Shown here: positions 55,545 to 64,000 of the stretch, piece by piece
How positions within the stretch are numbered: position 1 is the first letter of the stretch
Layout: every line of letters begins with the position of its first letter
Assembly: GCF_963966145.1 (NCBI RefSeq)
Contig: NC_091048.1
Coordinates: 20,646,001-20,710,000 of the forward strand
Source of the DNA: Tenebrio molitor
Lineage: Eukaryota; Arthropoda; Insecta; Coleoptera; Tenebrionidae
Length of the DNA: 64,000 bases
Direction: 5' to 3'
The notes under the pieces: model-generated
The model's database searches: none
What the model saw: the letters and a program-made list of their open reading frames with translations, nothing else
What the model was told of the DNA's origin: nothing
Made by a program: the position numbers and the translations under genes

Positions 55545-58500
55545 TCACCCCCCTCCCAGCGGGATGGTCGCGGAAGCGGACAGGGCGTTGGATGTTGCGT
55601 CCAGATCGCGTTTGTTTGGTGTTGGTGTCTGTTGTGTTTGTTGCTGTGTTTGGTGGAGTGATGGTGGGTTGTGGTGGGTCTTCATTGGCGACGTATGCGG
55701 GTTTGAGACGATCTGTCGAGACGGAGGTCGGACGACCGTTGAGGAGCAGGCGGAAAGTTCTGTGATCACGGTGGAGAACTTTGTAGGGTCCGTCGTACGC
55801 CGGTTGAAGAGGAGGTTTGACTGCGTCGTGGCGTAAGAAGACGTGGCTGCAGGTTTCCAAGTCGCGGAAAGTGAAAATTTGTTTGTTTCCGTGACTGCTT
55901 GTTGGTGTTGGACGGAGGTCGTTCATCAATTTTCTGAATTGTTGAATAAATTCAGGGTCGCTGAGGCGTGATTTGCTAGGGTTGAAGAATTCTCCAGGCA
56001 GACGAAGGGTTTGACCGTAGATTAACTCGGCTGTTGTGGCTTGTAGGTCATCACGCCACGCGGTGCGGAGGCCCAACAGAACGAGGGGAAGCGCTTCTGT
56101 CCAGGTTTCGGCGTGGCAAGTGAGGGAAGCCTTTAGTTGACGGTGGAGTCGCTCAACTAGTCCGTTGGCCGCTGGGTGATATGCGGTGGTACGGAACTGG
56201 GTAGTACCACATATCTTGTTGAGGCAGCGAAAGAGTTCGGATTCGAATTGGCGGCCCTGGTCGTTGGTGAGGCGAAGAGGCGTACCGAACCTGGAGATCC
56301 AGCCTGCTACAAATGTTTGTGCGACGGAAGCAGCGTCGATGTTGGTCAAGGGGAATGCTTCGGGCCACCTGGTGAAGCGGTCGATGCACGTCAGCAGATA
56401 GCGGTACCCGTTGGATGGAGGTAGGGGGCCTACTATGTCGATGTGCACGTGCTCGAAGCGGTGATTGGGGGGTGCGAAGCGTCCGAGAGGAGGCGAATTG
56501 TGACGCCAAATCTTAGTTCGCTGGCATTGGGTGCATGTGCGGGTCCACTGGCGACAATCTCTCTTGATGTTGGGCCATACAAAACGATCTGTAACAAGCT
56601 TTGTAGTGGCACGAATGCCTGGATGAGAGAGGTTATGCAACGAGTTGAAGACGGGACGTCGGAGGGTTGGTGTGACAAAGGGACGTGGTTCACCGGTTGT
56701 TGTGTCACAATAGAGTGTCAGGTTGGTACCAGGGATAGTGATCTTTTCCAGACGGAGGCCTGTGTTGGCGTCTGGGCGAAGAAGTTCCTGCAGTTCGGCG
56801 TCGTTTTCTTGGGCCATGCTGAGGGCGCGGAAGTCGCCGGCTGAGGAGATGCTCCCAATGCGTGACAGGGTGTCGGCGGGGATGTTCTCGGGGCCTGGGA
56901 CGTATCTGACATCTGTGGTAAATTGGCTGATGAAGTCGAGATGGCGAAACTGACGCGGTGTACACTTCTCGGGTTTCTGTGCGAACGCGAACGTCAGTGG
57001 TTTGTGATCGGTGAGTATGAAGAATGTTTGGCCTTCCAGCATGTGACGAAAGTATTTGATCGCGGCGTACACGGCGTAGAGCTCGCGGTCGTAGGCACTG
57101 TACTTAGTCTGTGCTGGAGTTAGTTTCCTGGAGAAGAAGGCAAGCGGTTGCCAATCGTTGTTGACTCGCTGTTGGAGGCAGGCGCCGATACTGAAGTCGG
57201 AGGCGTCTGTAGAGAGGACGAGGTCAACTCCAATGACGGGGTGTGCCAGGAGCGTGGCGGTGGAGAGACTTTGTTTGCAGTCTGTAAATGCTTGTGCCAT
57301 CTCTGGGGTCCAGTTGATCGTTGCTTTGCTTTTCGTTTTTGGAGTGAGAACAGCGTGAAGAGGAGCTTGGAGACTAGCTGCTTTCGGGATAAAGTTCCGA
57401 TAAAAGTTTATTAGTCCCAAGAATTGCCGTAACTGTTTCGCTGTTTCCGGTCGCGGGAAGTTTGTGATCGCGTCGGTTTTTTCGGGCGTCGGTCGGATGC
57501 CACTCGCGGAAACGATGTGTCCAAGAAATCGGATTTCGCGTTGGCCGAACACGCACTTGTTACAGTTTATGAGGATGTTGAAGCTTGCGAGTCTTTCACA
57601 CACAGTACGGAGGTGTTTTAGGTGCTCTTCCTCGTTTTTGGATGCGACGAGGATGTCGTCTATGTACACATAGCAAAATTCCAGGCCGCGTAGAACGGTG
57701 TGCATGAAGCGCTGGAACGTTTGTGCAGCGTTGCGGAGGCCGAAGGACATATACATGAATTCGTACAGTCCGAACGGTGTTGTGATTGCTGTTTTCGGGA
57801 TGTCTTCGGGTGCGATTGGGATCTGGTTGAAAGCGCGCACCAGATCAATCGTCGAGAAGATGGTGCAGCCAGCAAGGTTTTGAGAAAAGTCTTGAATGTG
57901 CGGCACGGGATACTGGTCGGGTATGGTGCGTGCGTTGAGGGTGCGGTAGTCGCCGCAGGGTCGCCAAGAGGAGTCTTTTTTGGGTGCTAGGTGTAGCGGT
58001 GAAGACCATGGGCTTGCTGAGGGGCGGATGATGCCGTCATTGAGTAGTGCCTGAAATTCTGTCTTGGCTATCTGCAGTTTGTGTGGGTCCATTCGTCGAG
58101 TCTTACAAGAGATAGGAGGTCCTGGCGTGGTGCGAATGTGATGCACGGTGTCATGTTTGAGGGTGGTTCTAGTTTGCTGTGGGTTGGTTAGTTGCGGAAA
58201 TTCTTTGAGCAGGCGGAGATATATTGAATCAGTGACCGCAAGGAGACGTGGAGGATTGGTCGCGGTTATGGTAGAGACGGTACGGACGCTGAGGGACGTC
58301 TGGGTATCGATTAACCGTTTGTTGCGGGGGTCGATCACTAGGTTGAAGTGGCTCAGGAAGTCCATTCCGATGATTGCGTGTGTGACCGCGGCTACAATGA
58401 ATTTCCAGGTAAATTGTCGTCGTACACCTAAGTTGAGATCCATGGCTCGAAAACCAAAAGTTGTAATGGTGGAGCCGTTTGCGGCGTGTAGCTGGAACTC

Positions 58501-58692
58501 GGTTGCGGCGGGACGGTAGCGTAGCTTGTTGACGGGGTAAACAGATATTTCGGCACCGGTGTCCACCAGGAATCGCTCTTTTGTGGCGACGTCGACTACG
58601 AAAAGGCGGCGTTGCTGGGGTACCGGACCAATTGCCGCCGTGAGTGGTCCAGTACTTAGTTTTCCGTTTGGTAGGAACAAGGCTGGGTGCAT
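55540..58692 (-). CDS. Gypsy Pol polyprotein (protease, RT, RNase H, integrase)
   Basis: An uninterrupted frame of 1050 residues. Protease motif FLVDTGAEISVYP at about 37-49. Reverse transcriptase from about 215 to 375, with the catalytic YIDDIL box. RNase H begins LSTDASDFSIGACLQQ. Integrase has the HHCC zinc-binding region (NLSHPGIRAT ... CTQCQRTK), then the catalytic triad in HIDIVGPLPP, LTNDQGRQFE and NGLVERLHRQ. The C-terminus ends in the Arg-rich RSGRNIQRPVRFRDHPAGRG. It overlaps gag by 37 bases in the -1 frame, so translation probably needs a -1 frameshift; a GGAAAAC heptamer sits directly before the gag stop (58659-58665). No disabling change seen. Confidence 0.93.
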   Translation of the reverse strand: MHPALFLPNGKLSTGPLTAAIGPVPQQRRLFVVDVATKERFLVDTGAEISVYPVNKLRYRPAATEFQLHAANGSTITTFGFRAMDLNLGVRRQFTWKFIVAAVTHAIIGMDFLSHFNLVIDPRNKRLIDTQTSLSVRTVSTITATNPPRLLAVTDSIYLRLLKEFPQLTNPQQTRTTLKHDTVHHIRTTPGPPISCKTRRMDPHKLQIAKTEFQALLNDGIIRPSASPWSSPLHLAPKKDSSWRPCGDYRTLNARTIPDQYPVPHIQDFSQNLAGCTIFSTIDLVRAFNQIPIAPEDIPKTAITTPFGLYEFMYMSFGLRNAAQTFQRFMHTVLRGLEFCYVYIDDILVASKNEEEHLKHLRTVCERLASFNILINCNKCVFGQREIRFLGHIVSASGIRPTPEKTDAITNFPRPETAKQLRQFLGLINFYRNFIPKAASLQAPLHAVLTPKTKSKATINWTPEMAQAFTDCKQSLSTATLLAHPVIGVDLVLSTDASDFSIGACLQQRVNNDWQPLAFFSRKLTPAQTKYSAYDRELYAVYAAIKYFRHMLEGQTFFILTDHKPLTFAFAQKPEKCTPRQFRHLDFISQFTTDVRYVPGPENIPADTLSRIGSISSAGDFRALSMAQENDAELQELLRPDANTGLRLEKITIPGTNLTLYCDTTTGEPRPFVTPTLRRPVFNSLHNLSHPGIRATTKLVTDRFVWPNIKRDCRQWTRTCTQCQRTKIWRHNSPPLGRFAPPNHRFEHVHIDIVGPLPPSNGYRYLLTCIDRFTRWPEAFPLTNIDAASVAQTFVAGWISRFGTPLRLTNDQGRQFESELFRCLNKICGTTQFRTTAYHPAANGLVERLHRQLKASLTCHAETWTEALPLVLLGLRTAWRDDLQATTAELIYGQTLRLPGEFFNPSKSRLSDPEFIQQFRKLMNDLRPTPTSSHGNKQIFTFRDLETCSHVFLRHDAVKPPLQPAYDGPYKVLHRDHRTFRLLLNGRPTSVSTDRLKPAYVANEDPPQPTITPPNTATNTTDTNTKQTRSGRNIQRPVRFRDHPAGRGVM

Positions 58693-59444
58693 TTGGTCGC
58701 TTTCCCCTTGAAGCGGTTGTGGTACCAGCAGACTGTGTTTTCTGGTTTGTCTTGTTGTGCTGCTGGTCGTGCTGGTGATTGGTTACGGCGCTGCTGGCGG
58801 TTGCATGCTTTGCGGAGCTCGGCTACTTCTTTACGTAGTTGCGCCAGTTCTTTGCTAAGGTCGGTTGATGTTGCTGCTATTTGAGTGGCGTCAATGTGTG
58901 GCGCAGTGGGCAACATCTCGTGGACCTTGTCTGCGAGTTCAGCGAGCTTGTCCAGGGTGGAGTCCGTCTGTGTGGTCAAGATCACCTGAGTTTGGTGCGG
59001 CAGGCGATTTGTCCACAGGGATCGCAGAAGGTTCTCTGGTACTGTCGCTAGGCTTCGGAGGTGCCGTAAAAATTCAGAGGGCTTGCGGTCCCCTAGGTCT
59101 TCTCGTTGAAGAAGTTGTTGAATGCGTTGCTCTTCAGAGCTCGACAGGCGGGATATTAAGGCTGTCTTGAGTGCTTCGTACTTGTCGCTCCTAGGTGGTG
59201 TTTGCAGAATGTCGCGGACGACTTGTGCGTTCCGGAAGTCAAGGTTGGAGACCACGTAGTGGAACTTGGTGGTGTCGGCCGTGACGTTAGCTAGTGCTAG
59301 TTGGCTTTCAAGTTGCGAGAACCAGAGTGCGGGCTCGTTACTCCAAAATGGTGGGACTCGAACTGTGACGCGGTCTACCTCAGGGTTGCGGAGCGCAGGG
59401 GCCTCAGTCTGCACGGAAGCTGTGGATTCGCCGTTGTTGGGCAT
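58656..59444 (-). CDS. Gypsy Gag protein
   Basis: 262 residues starting MPNNGESTASVQTEAPALRN. The retrotransposon gag core contains VRVPPFWSNEPALWFSQLES, QVVRDILQTPPRSDKYEALK and EFLRHLRSLA, followed by a predicted coiled segment (ELAQLRKEVAELRKAC) and a Cys/His tail CWYHNRF..KCTQPC. I chose the ATG at 59444 because the in-frame sequence upstream is a translated tandem repeat (SVPKYPQKCSV units) of the leader, unlike gag. Confidence 0.85.
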   Translation of the reverse strand: MPNNGESTASVQTEAPALRNPEVDRVTVRVPPFWSNEPALWFSQLESQLALANVTADTTKFHYVVSNLDFRNAQVVRDILQTPPRSDKYEALKTALISRLSSSEEQRIQQLLQREDLGDRKPSEFLRHLRSLATVPENLLRSLWTNRLPHQTQVILTTQTDSTLDKLAELADKVHEMLPTAPHIDATQIAATSTDLSKELAQLRKEVAELRKACNRQQRRNQSPARPAAQQDKPENTVCWYHNRFKGKATKCTQPCSYQTEN

Positions 59445-59528
59445 GGTGCGCAGTCCAGGAGTCAAAAGTTGGTAATCACCACACAACACTCGCGAATGGT
59501 AACTACGTTGGCACACTGGACTGACACT

Positions 59529-59690
59529 ACTGGGGGCACTTGGGAGCCACTGAGCACTTCTGGGGGTACTTGGGTACACTGAGCACTTCTGGGGGTACTT
59601 GGGTACACTAGGGAGCACTGAGCACTTCTGGGGGTACTTGGGTACACTAGGGAGCACTGAGCACTGGGGTCACTGGGGTACACTGACTCA
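59529..59690. repeat. Tandem repeat in the Gypsy leader
   Basis: Units built on CTGGGGGTACTTGGGTACAC and AGGGAGCACTGAGCACTT are repeated about three to four times with small length changes. They lie between the 5' LTR and gag, where packaging or translation signals usually sit. Confidence 0.75.
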
Positions 59691-59753
59691 CAACGGAAGC
59701 ACTGGAAGACACTACTGAATCACTACTGGAGCACTGTTTCTCGGGGTCACCAC

Positions 59754-60059
59754 TGTTGCGTTACACTTGGTTCACTAAGACGGGAACTGGACTGCTGAAC
59801 TGAACTGAACTGCCGGGTGTGATGCTGGGGTGGAATTTGATTCCTCCTGGTGCCTCACAGAGCGGTAGTCGGGGGTTTGGGTCGCCATCTATCGGTGATT
59901 GCTGATGCTGGTGGAAGTTCCATTGGGATCGTCTAAGGCTCGTAGGCAGTAGCTGGTGATGCCATCTTCAGGCGATCGTTGGGAAATCTGCCGATAGATC
60001 TATTGGTGGTTGCGGATGTATTGTTGGTTGCAGTGACTGGCTTCCAACAGGTCGCTACA
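59754..60059 (-). repeat. 5' LTR, 306 bp
   Basis: Identical by eye to 55239-55544. Being upstream of gag on the minus strand, this is the copy that would drive transcription. Confidence 0.92.
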
Positions 60060-60648
60060 AACTTATTCTGGTTCCTCATCACTCATCATGTTAGTCGCAG
60101 AAGGTTAAGTAAATGTAGTCATTTCATTAAGGGTTTTTTCACTTAATCAACAACGCAAGCAGAAAAATACAACACCAGTAGGTAGGAGTTAGGTACCTAC
60201 CTAAGTACCTATTGTATGTTCCTAATCCTATCATACCGATTAACAACTGACACTATTTTTAGTGCAAATGATAACAAAATGGATGTATTATTGCCTATTG
60301 TTATCCTCTAAAAAGTTTAATAACAATATTTGAAAAATGACGGTTTCTTTGCTGACAGCGAATAACATAACCTCTACAGTCTACGAATGACTTGGTTACT
60401 TTATCAGCCCGTATTGGTGACATACACAGCTAAAGCATTTTTGAACTAAAAATCACACCGCCACAATATTGAATTATTTGACCTTGACTAGGAAAATCCA
60501 ACGTGAATGGACTTTAGGTGAGTTACTTATAAGTAACAGTATCAGAGCCGGAGAGTGTTACTAAGCAACACCTACCGGACTGTTTTATTTTTATACATCA
60601 AATCTGACATTGAAAAGCCAAAAAATAGTCAGTTGTAATACGAGTAAA

Positions 60649-60826
60649 GGGTGTTTTTTTAAATTTGGCGTCGAAGTAGGCGTTGGAGAGTGGAGAGTCG
60701 ACTGAGATCGCACCAGTCGTGTAAAGCGTAAGATTTAAACAGCTGATTCGTGATCCGTAACCTGTATAGTGCGTTCACAAACGACAGTTCAACGCCTACT
60801 TCGACGCCAAATTTAAAAAAACACCC
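60649..60826. mobile_element. Hairpin MITE, 178 bp
   Basis: GGGTGTTTTTTTAAATTTGG then CGTCGAAGTAGGCGTT and its perfect complement form 36-bp ends. The inner GTCGAAGTAGGC is shared with the ends of 18294-18614, suggesting related elements. Non-coding. Confidence 0.8.
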
Positions 60827-60830
60827 ATTA

Positions 60831-60981
60831 GTCAATGTTATGCCGTTTATTTTTGTGGTGGTGTTACGAATGTCAACGGCGCTGGGGTATGAATTTTTAC
60901 GAGTGCGTTAGCACGAGTCGAATTCGAAAGCGTTGTTGACATGAGTAACACCACCGCAAAAATTTACTACATAACATTGAC
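60831..60981. repeat. Quasi-palindrome with CG-rich tip, 151 bp
   Basis: GTCAATGTTATG, TTTTTGTGGTGGTGTTAC and TGTCAACGGCGCT pair with GTTGTTGACATGAGTAACAC, CACCGCAAAAA and CATAACATTGAC. The tip ACGAGTGCGTTAGCACGAGT contains ACGAGT on both sides, as in the palindrome at 63676. Confidence 0.8.
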
Positions 60982-61175
60982 TTTACGAGTCGTAAGTAGG
61001 TATTTGGAGGACTATTTTTTTAATGAATCAAATTTCTCAAATTTCTTTCAGTTTTTCAAATTATACACTTCAATTTGTTAGAAGATAATATTTTTGTGTT
61101 CGTTTTTCGCTGCAAAAAAATTTTTAATGAAGATTTTCTTTTGTTTATAGTAATCGAAGTGAATATTTCGATTAC

Positions 61176-61410
61176 TACAGCGTGATCAACAATGACTGAG
61201 TCTGTTGGCAATGAAACAATTGAAAAGTACTGGTGTTTTTTGTCTCGTAATTGTCACCGACAGGATTTTTTTAACTTGAAACGACATTAAAAACATTTTT
61301 GGTTATGTCAGTTATGTTTACGCTATTACAAAAATGAACCTTTCATGGTAAATTTCAAATTTGGCATTTCATTGTTACCAACAGATTCAGTCATTCCTGA
61401 TCACACCGTA
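61176..61410. mobile_element. MITE, 235 bp, TA-CAGCGTGATCAAC ends
   Basis: TACAGCGTGATCAACAATGA then CTGAGTCTGTTGG and complement CAACAGATTCAGTCATTCCT then GATCACACCGTA, TA at both edges. A diverged relative of the neighbouring element at 61556-62568, whose ends begin the same way. Confidence 0.75.
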
Positions 61411-61555
61411 GTACAATAGTCGCTGATATATTTGTACTAGTCCAATGTCCGCTGCAATTCTTTTGTAACCATGGAAATCACTAAAATTAAGTTTGTTTCA
61501 TTGGTTGATGAACATTAAGTGACAGATGAATTAAATAGTCAACAGTAATTACATA

Positions 61556-62568
61556 TACAGCGTGATCAACAAGGACTGAAGCTGTTGGCAGCAAATGACA
61601 GCAAAGTATTCCCAAAATATGAAATTTTTTTGTGCGTCAGTGTTGGCACCCTCTGCAAGTTGTGAATGTCAAAAAATTTAGGTTATGTTACGAGTTGGTA
61701 GTTTTAAAACACGATACGTACAAAACGACCAAAAACAGTATAAAATGTAATTAGCGGTACTTAATAATGGCCCACTGTTTCGATATTCATAAAAGCGACA
61801 GGCCGTGCCCGTATGCCCCTCCTGAGAAACAGAAACATGTTTTATGCGTTATTATTTTCGAGTTGAAAGTCTGCGGGATGCAGGGATTAGATCCGGGAAA
61901 ATTTGTAAGGTTGGAACTTTAATTTCTTCTTTAAAATGGTTAGGCAACTTCCATATGACAAGCCTGTAAAGTAAGGAAAAGGAATGACGTGATTTTTAAT
62001 GGTAAGGATTATTAGGCCCTGCATTAAACGTGCCCAACAAAGAACTTTGGATGCGTGTGTTTTACACAAGAATCACGCCTGTTTGGAGTGAAAGCTTTCG
62101 CACTGACTTTCGAGGGTTTTGTTCCATTCTACCTCGAACATTCTCAACTACATGTTCTGCCAGTAGGTTTTGCCTTTTTCACATCACCTGTTTGTAGGTA
62201 ACGTTGCACCAATCTCGTGCAATGCTGCCTAAACGCGACTAAGCTACCGCGCCGCCCAAAGTACCAACTGGCTCGGGGAACATTTGTTGAAATTGGTGCA
62301 ATGTATGGTCCGTGCTCCGTGGAGTACTGCCAACCGTTAGCAGCATCAAAATTTCCAGTCCGAAAGTACGCTATACCAATAAAAATGTCTTGCTCTAGTG
62401 TAAAAACCATTTTCATTAATAAATTGATACAAAAATGACACTTGATTTTGAAGTTTAAATTTGCCCGTCAAAATTGACAACTGAAAATGTAATGCTACCA
62501 ACTTCACTGAAATTTTCATCATGTTGTCATTGTTGCCAACAGCTTCAGTCCTTGTTGATCACTCTGTA
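61556..62568. mobile_element. TIR element, 1.0 kb, with transposase N-terminal remnant
   Basis: TACAGCGTGATCAACAAGGA then CTGAAGCTGTTGGCA and complement GCCAACAGCTTCAGTCCTTG then TTGATCACTCTGTA; TA at both edges. It carries the 5' part of a transposase frame on the minus strand. Its right edge coincides with the left end of the next element. Confidence 0.8.
61950..62416 (-). pseudogene. Fossil IS630/Tc1-type transposase, N-terminal half
   Basis: Minus strand reads MKMVFTLEQDIFIGIAYFRT then FRQHCTRLVQRYLQTGDVKK and AKPTGRT, the first HTH and GRP-type linker. After a frame change VVENVRGRMEQNPRKSVRKL then SLQTG, the second HTH, follows. Further frames are broken and there is no DDE core. Confidence 0.65.
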
Positions 62569-63632
62569 TATGCCATTCACGATGTTTTGGCATAAGGGGA
62601 GGCTATGATTTCATTTTTTAAAGTTGGATACATGTTTGATTTCTGTCATCTCTGCTGTCACTAAAGTGCCTGACATGCGGACCTATCAAAATGAACTTAA
62701 CATGTTGCCGAATTTACCGTAATCATAATTAAGCGACATTAAAACGTATTGATGGTGTTTGTATTAGACTGCGGAACATATTTTCAGTAAGTTACAGTGA
62801 AGTCAAGTTCTTTTTATGTATAAATTCAATCGTAGGTGAGTACAAGATAAATATGTAGCACGGATAGTGAAGGAAGAAACAACGACCCAATTGAAATGGC
62901 ACAGGGGTTTTGTAAGCCCTATTATAACTTCGCGATAGAGTTGTGAATTTATGGCTTGAGTCTATTTTAAAATGTACTCCTGAAATTTGCCAACATTTTT
63001 GTAGATATTGTGAAGAACTTATTTCGGAAGATTGGGCAAAATTAATGAGAAATCTTTCATTTGAAAACGTTCTTCCTTTAATAATTTCATTAGGAGAATC
63101 TGACTCGGAATTTGATGCAGGTAATGATGATTCAGAATTTTCTAATGAAATTATGGAAGTTGAATAGTTTTGTTCTTTTTTTTTGTCATGGACGATGGGT
63201 GTGTAAATATTTTGCAGAAAGATTCGAATAAAGTAAGGCTTAATAAGTAGGTACAAGATTTTATACAATCTAGTTCTAGGAACGTTTTGGTTAAAATAAA
63301 AAATTCATTGACAAATTACTAACTGGTTGGTTAAGACACTGTATAGGTGGGTTATCTAAGTGGTGCAGGAGCCACTTTAACTTTCGGTCCCGGTCCCTAC
63401 TATTCTGTAGTCTGTTCAAGTCAGTTTCCTGTTTTGTTAAATTGGATTAAAAATGTGTGAGTATTTTATATTGCAAACTAGTAAAACTGACAACAATGCA
63501 CTAGACAATGACGCAGTTTATAACCTCAAACTTAGAAAAAAATAACCTAATTCAACAGACAGCTTTACTGCCAACTTAAATGCACTTTTTCCATAGCCTC
63601 CCCTTATGCCAAAACATCGTGAATGGCATATA
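62567..63632. mobile_element. TIR element, 1.07 kb, 'GGCATAAGGGGAGGC' ends
   Basis: TATATGCCATTCACGATGTT then TTGGCATAAGGGGAGGCTAT and its near-perfect complement are the ends. They resemble those of 1969-3598 (GTGGATAAGGGGTGGCTATG) and 37561-39262. It holds a short frame that may be the C-terminal tail of a transposase (62943-63167). Confidence 0.75.
62943..63167 (+). pseudogene. Possible transposase C-terminal tail
   Basis: Frame NLWLESILKCTPEICQHFCR then YCEELISEDWAKLM and LPLIISLGESDSEFDAG. A Trp/Cys-containing helix followed by an 'IISLGESDS' acidic Ser-rich end is the usual C-terminus of some insect DDE transposases. No start codon of its own (it would start at GTG), and the catalytic part is absent. 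Identification is tentative. Confidence 0.4.
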
Positions 63633-63675
63633 CATAGTAGTTTTTTGATAATTTTAACTAGATGCACGAATTTTT

Positions 63676-63734
63676 GTTGCTATAGAAATCTCACGAGTGG
63701 ACGAAGTCCACGAGTGGGCTTTCTTAATAGCAAC
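63676..63734. repeat. Palindrome, 59 bp, with CACGAGTGGACGAAGTCCAC tip
   Basis: GTTGCTATAGAAATC pairs with GGCTTTCTTAATAGCAAC; the tip contains a perfect GTGGAC-GAA-GTCCAC hairpin bracketed by ACGAGT on both sides. Confidence 0.85.
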
Positions 63735-64000
63735 AAAGATGACTGCTAATCTAAAGTCCATTCGTTTTAATAAACAATTGTCAAAATGTTGTCAAGGTGG
63801 TAGACTTGCCAAAATGTCAACCCTAGTTATTTCATAAATCAATCTTGGCATCTCTGAGTGTCAGCCAAATTTCGTCCTTTTGACATGCGCAAGACTTGTT
63901 TAATATAAAATTCAAAATTGGCGAAGAATTTAAAGTTGAAGAATAGCTTCACGTAAAAGGGGTACAGGTCAGTCGCTTCTTCAACGTGAAAAGATGGCAG
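63735..64000. other. No recognisable feature
   Basis: A single TAAAGTCCATTCGTTTTAAT at 63757 resembles the TIR of the element at 54429-60516, without a partner before the window ends. Confidence 0.35.

Larger units (their letters stand above)
55239..60059 (-). mobile_element. Apparently intact Ty3/Gypsy retrotransposon, 4.82 kb
   Basis: Two 306-bp LTRs (55239-55544 and 59754-60059) appear identical by direct comparison. A 4-bp direct repeat AACT lies at 55235-55238 and 60060-60063. On the minus strand the element runs LTR, TGGTGACCCCGAGAAACAG (primer-binding-site-like), gag, pol, GGGAGGGGGG purine tract, LTR. Gag and pol are open. There is no env. The Cys-rich gag tail (CWYHNRF...CTQPC) rather than zinc knuckles suggests a Mag-like lineage. 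Confidence 0.93.
54429..60516. mobile_element. TIR element split by a Gypsy insertion
   Basis: TAAAGTCCATTCACGTTGGA then TTTTCC at 54429 and its perfect complement GGAAAATCCAACGTGAATGG then ACTTTA at 60491-60516 form inverted ends. Without the 4.8-kb Gypsy insertion and its target duplication the element would be about 1.26 kb. It also contains MITE A copy 2. A related single end, TAAAGTCCATTC, lies at 63757. No transposase recognised. Confidence 0.65.

Noticed and set aside
55464..58519. Several plus-strand open frames of 60-130 codons
   Set aside because: They lie antisense to the intact Gypsy gag and pol frames and exist only because that DNA is GC-rich and coding on the other strand.
59445..59657. 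Upstream extension of the gag frame
   Set aside because: It translates the leader tandem repeat (SVPKYPQKCSV units) and is unlike gag; the ATG at 59444 fits better.
55239..60059. Endogenous retrovirus with envelope
   Set aside because: No env frame lies between pol and the 3' LTR; pol ends next to the purine tract.
63320..63400. Possible tRNA-like stretch
   Set aside because: GGTTAAGACA and GTGGTGCAGGAGCCAC resemble tRNA arms only superficially; no cloverleaf with a proper T-arm could be drawn.
1..64000. CRISPR array, operon or bacterial contamination
   Set aside because: Spliced eukaryotic genes, poly(A) signals and eukaryotic mobile elements run throughout; no regularly spaced direct repeats were seen.

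Overview
The window is AT-rich nuclear DNA of an animal with short spliced introns (many about 45-70 bp). The gene content points to an insect. The secreted serine-protease-like family makes a beetle, possibly a tenebrionid, my best guess, but this is inference from protein style and not a database match. I found no bacterial features, no CRISPR array, no rRNA and no tRNA gene that I can support.

Layout. (1) Positions 1-20.8 kb hold no gene I can recognise. They contain small terminal-inverted-repeat (TIR) elements, eroded Tc1/mariner-like transposase pieces, one LINE 3' end and several quasi-palindromes. (2) Positions 20.87-31.73 kb form a compact block of five conserved housekeeping genes, which I could splice by eye: MOB4/phocein (+), AP-2 complex subunit mu (-), peroxin-14 (+), the nuclear-envelope phosphatase CTDNEP1/Dullard (-) and SAAL1 (-). 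MOB4 and AP-2 mu converge, AP-2 mu and PEX14 diverge, and CTDNEP1 follows SAAL1 on the same strand. (3) Positions 33.3-54.1 kb carry four tandem same-strand paralogues of a secreted chymotrypsin-fold family. They share five intron positions and nearly identical exon lengths. All four lack the catalytic serine: three have Thr (GDTG) and the fourth has Ile, plus Gln in place of the catalytic His. The gaps between them are filled with nested mobile elements. (4) Positions 45.4-48.2 kb hold an internally deleted Ty3/Gypsy LTR element. Positions 55.2-60.1 kb hold an apparently intact minus-strand Ty3/Gypsy element with two 306-bp LTRs that look identical, a 4-bp target duplication and a -1 gag/pol overlap. 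(5) Positions 60-64 kb are further TIR elements and palindromes.

Three things deserve a second look. The first is the serine-to-threonine protease-homologue cluster. The second is a set of roughly fifteen quasi-palindromes whose arms differ at every locus, while the CG-rich tips and often the borders (AAAATAGTAT, GGTCGTGGAGAA) look alike. The third is a possible alternative C-terminus for CTDNEP1 created by two competing splice donors. Many of the small elements share TA-CAGGGT...ACCCTG-TA ends and several retain pieces of one type of transposase, so they probably belong to a single Tc1/mariner-type superfamily.
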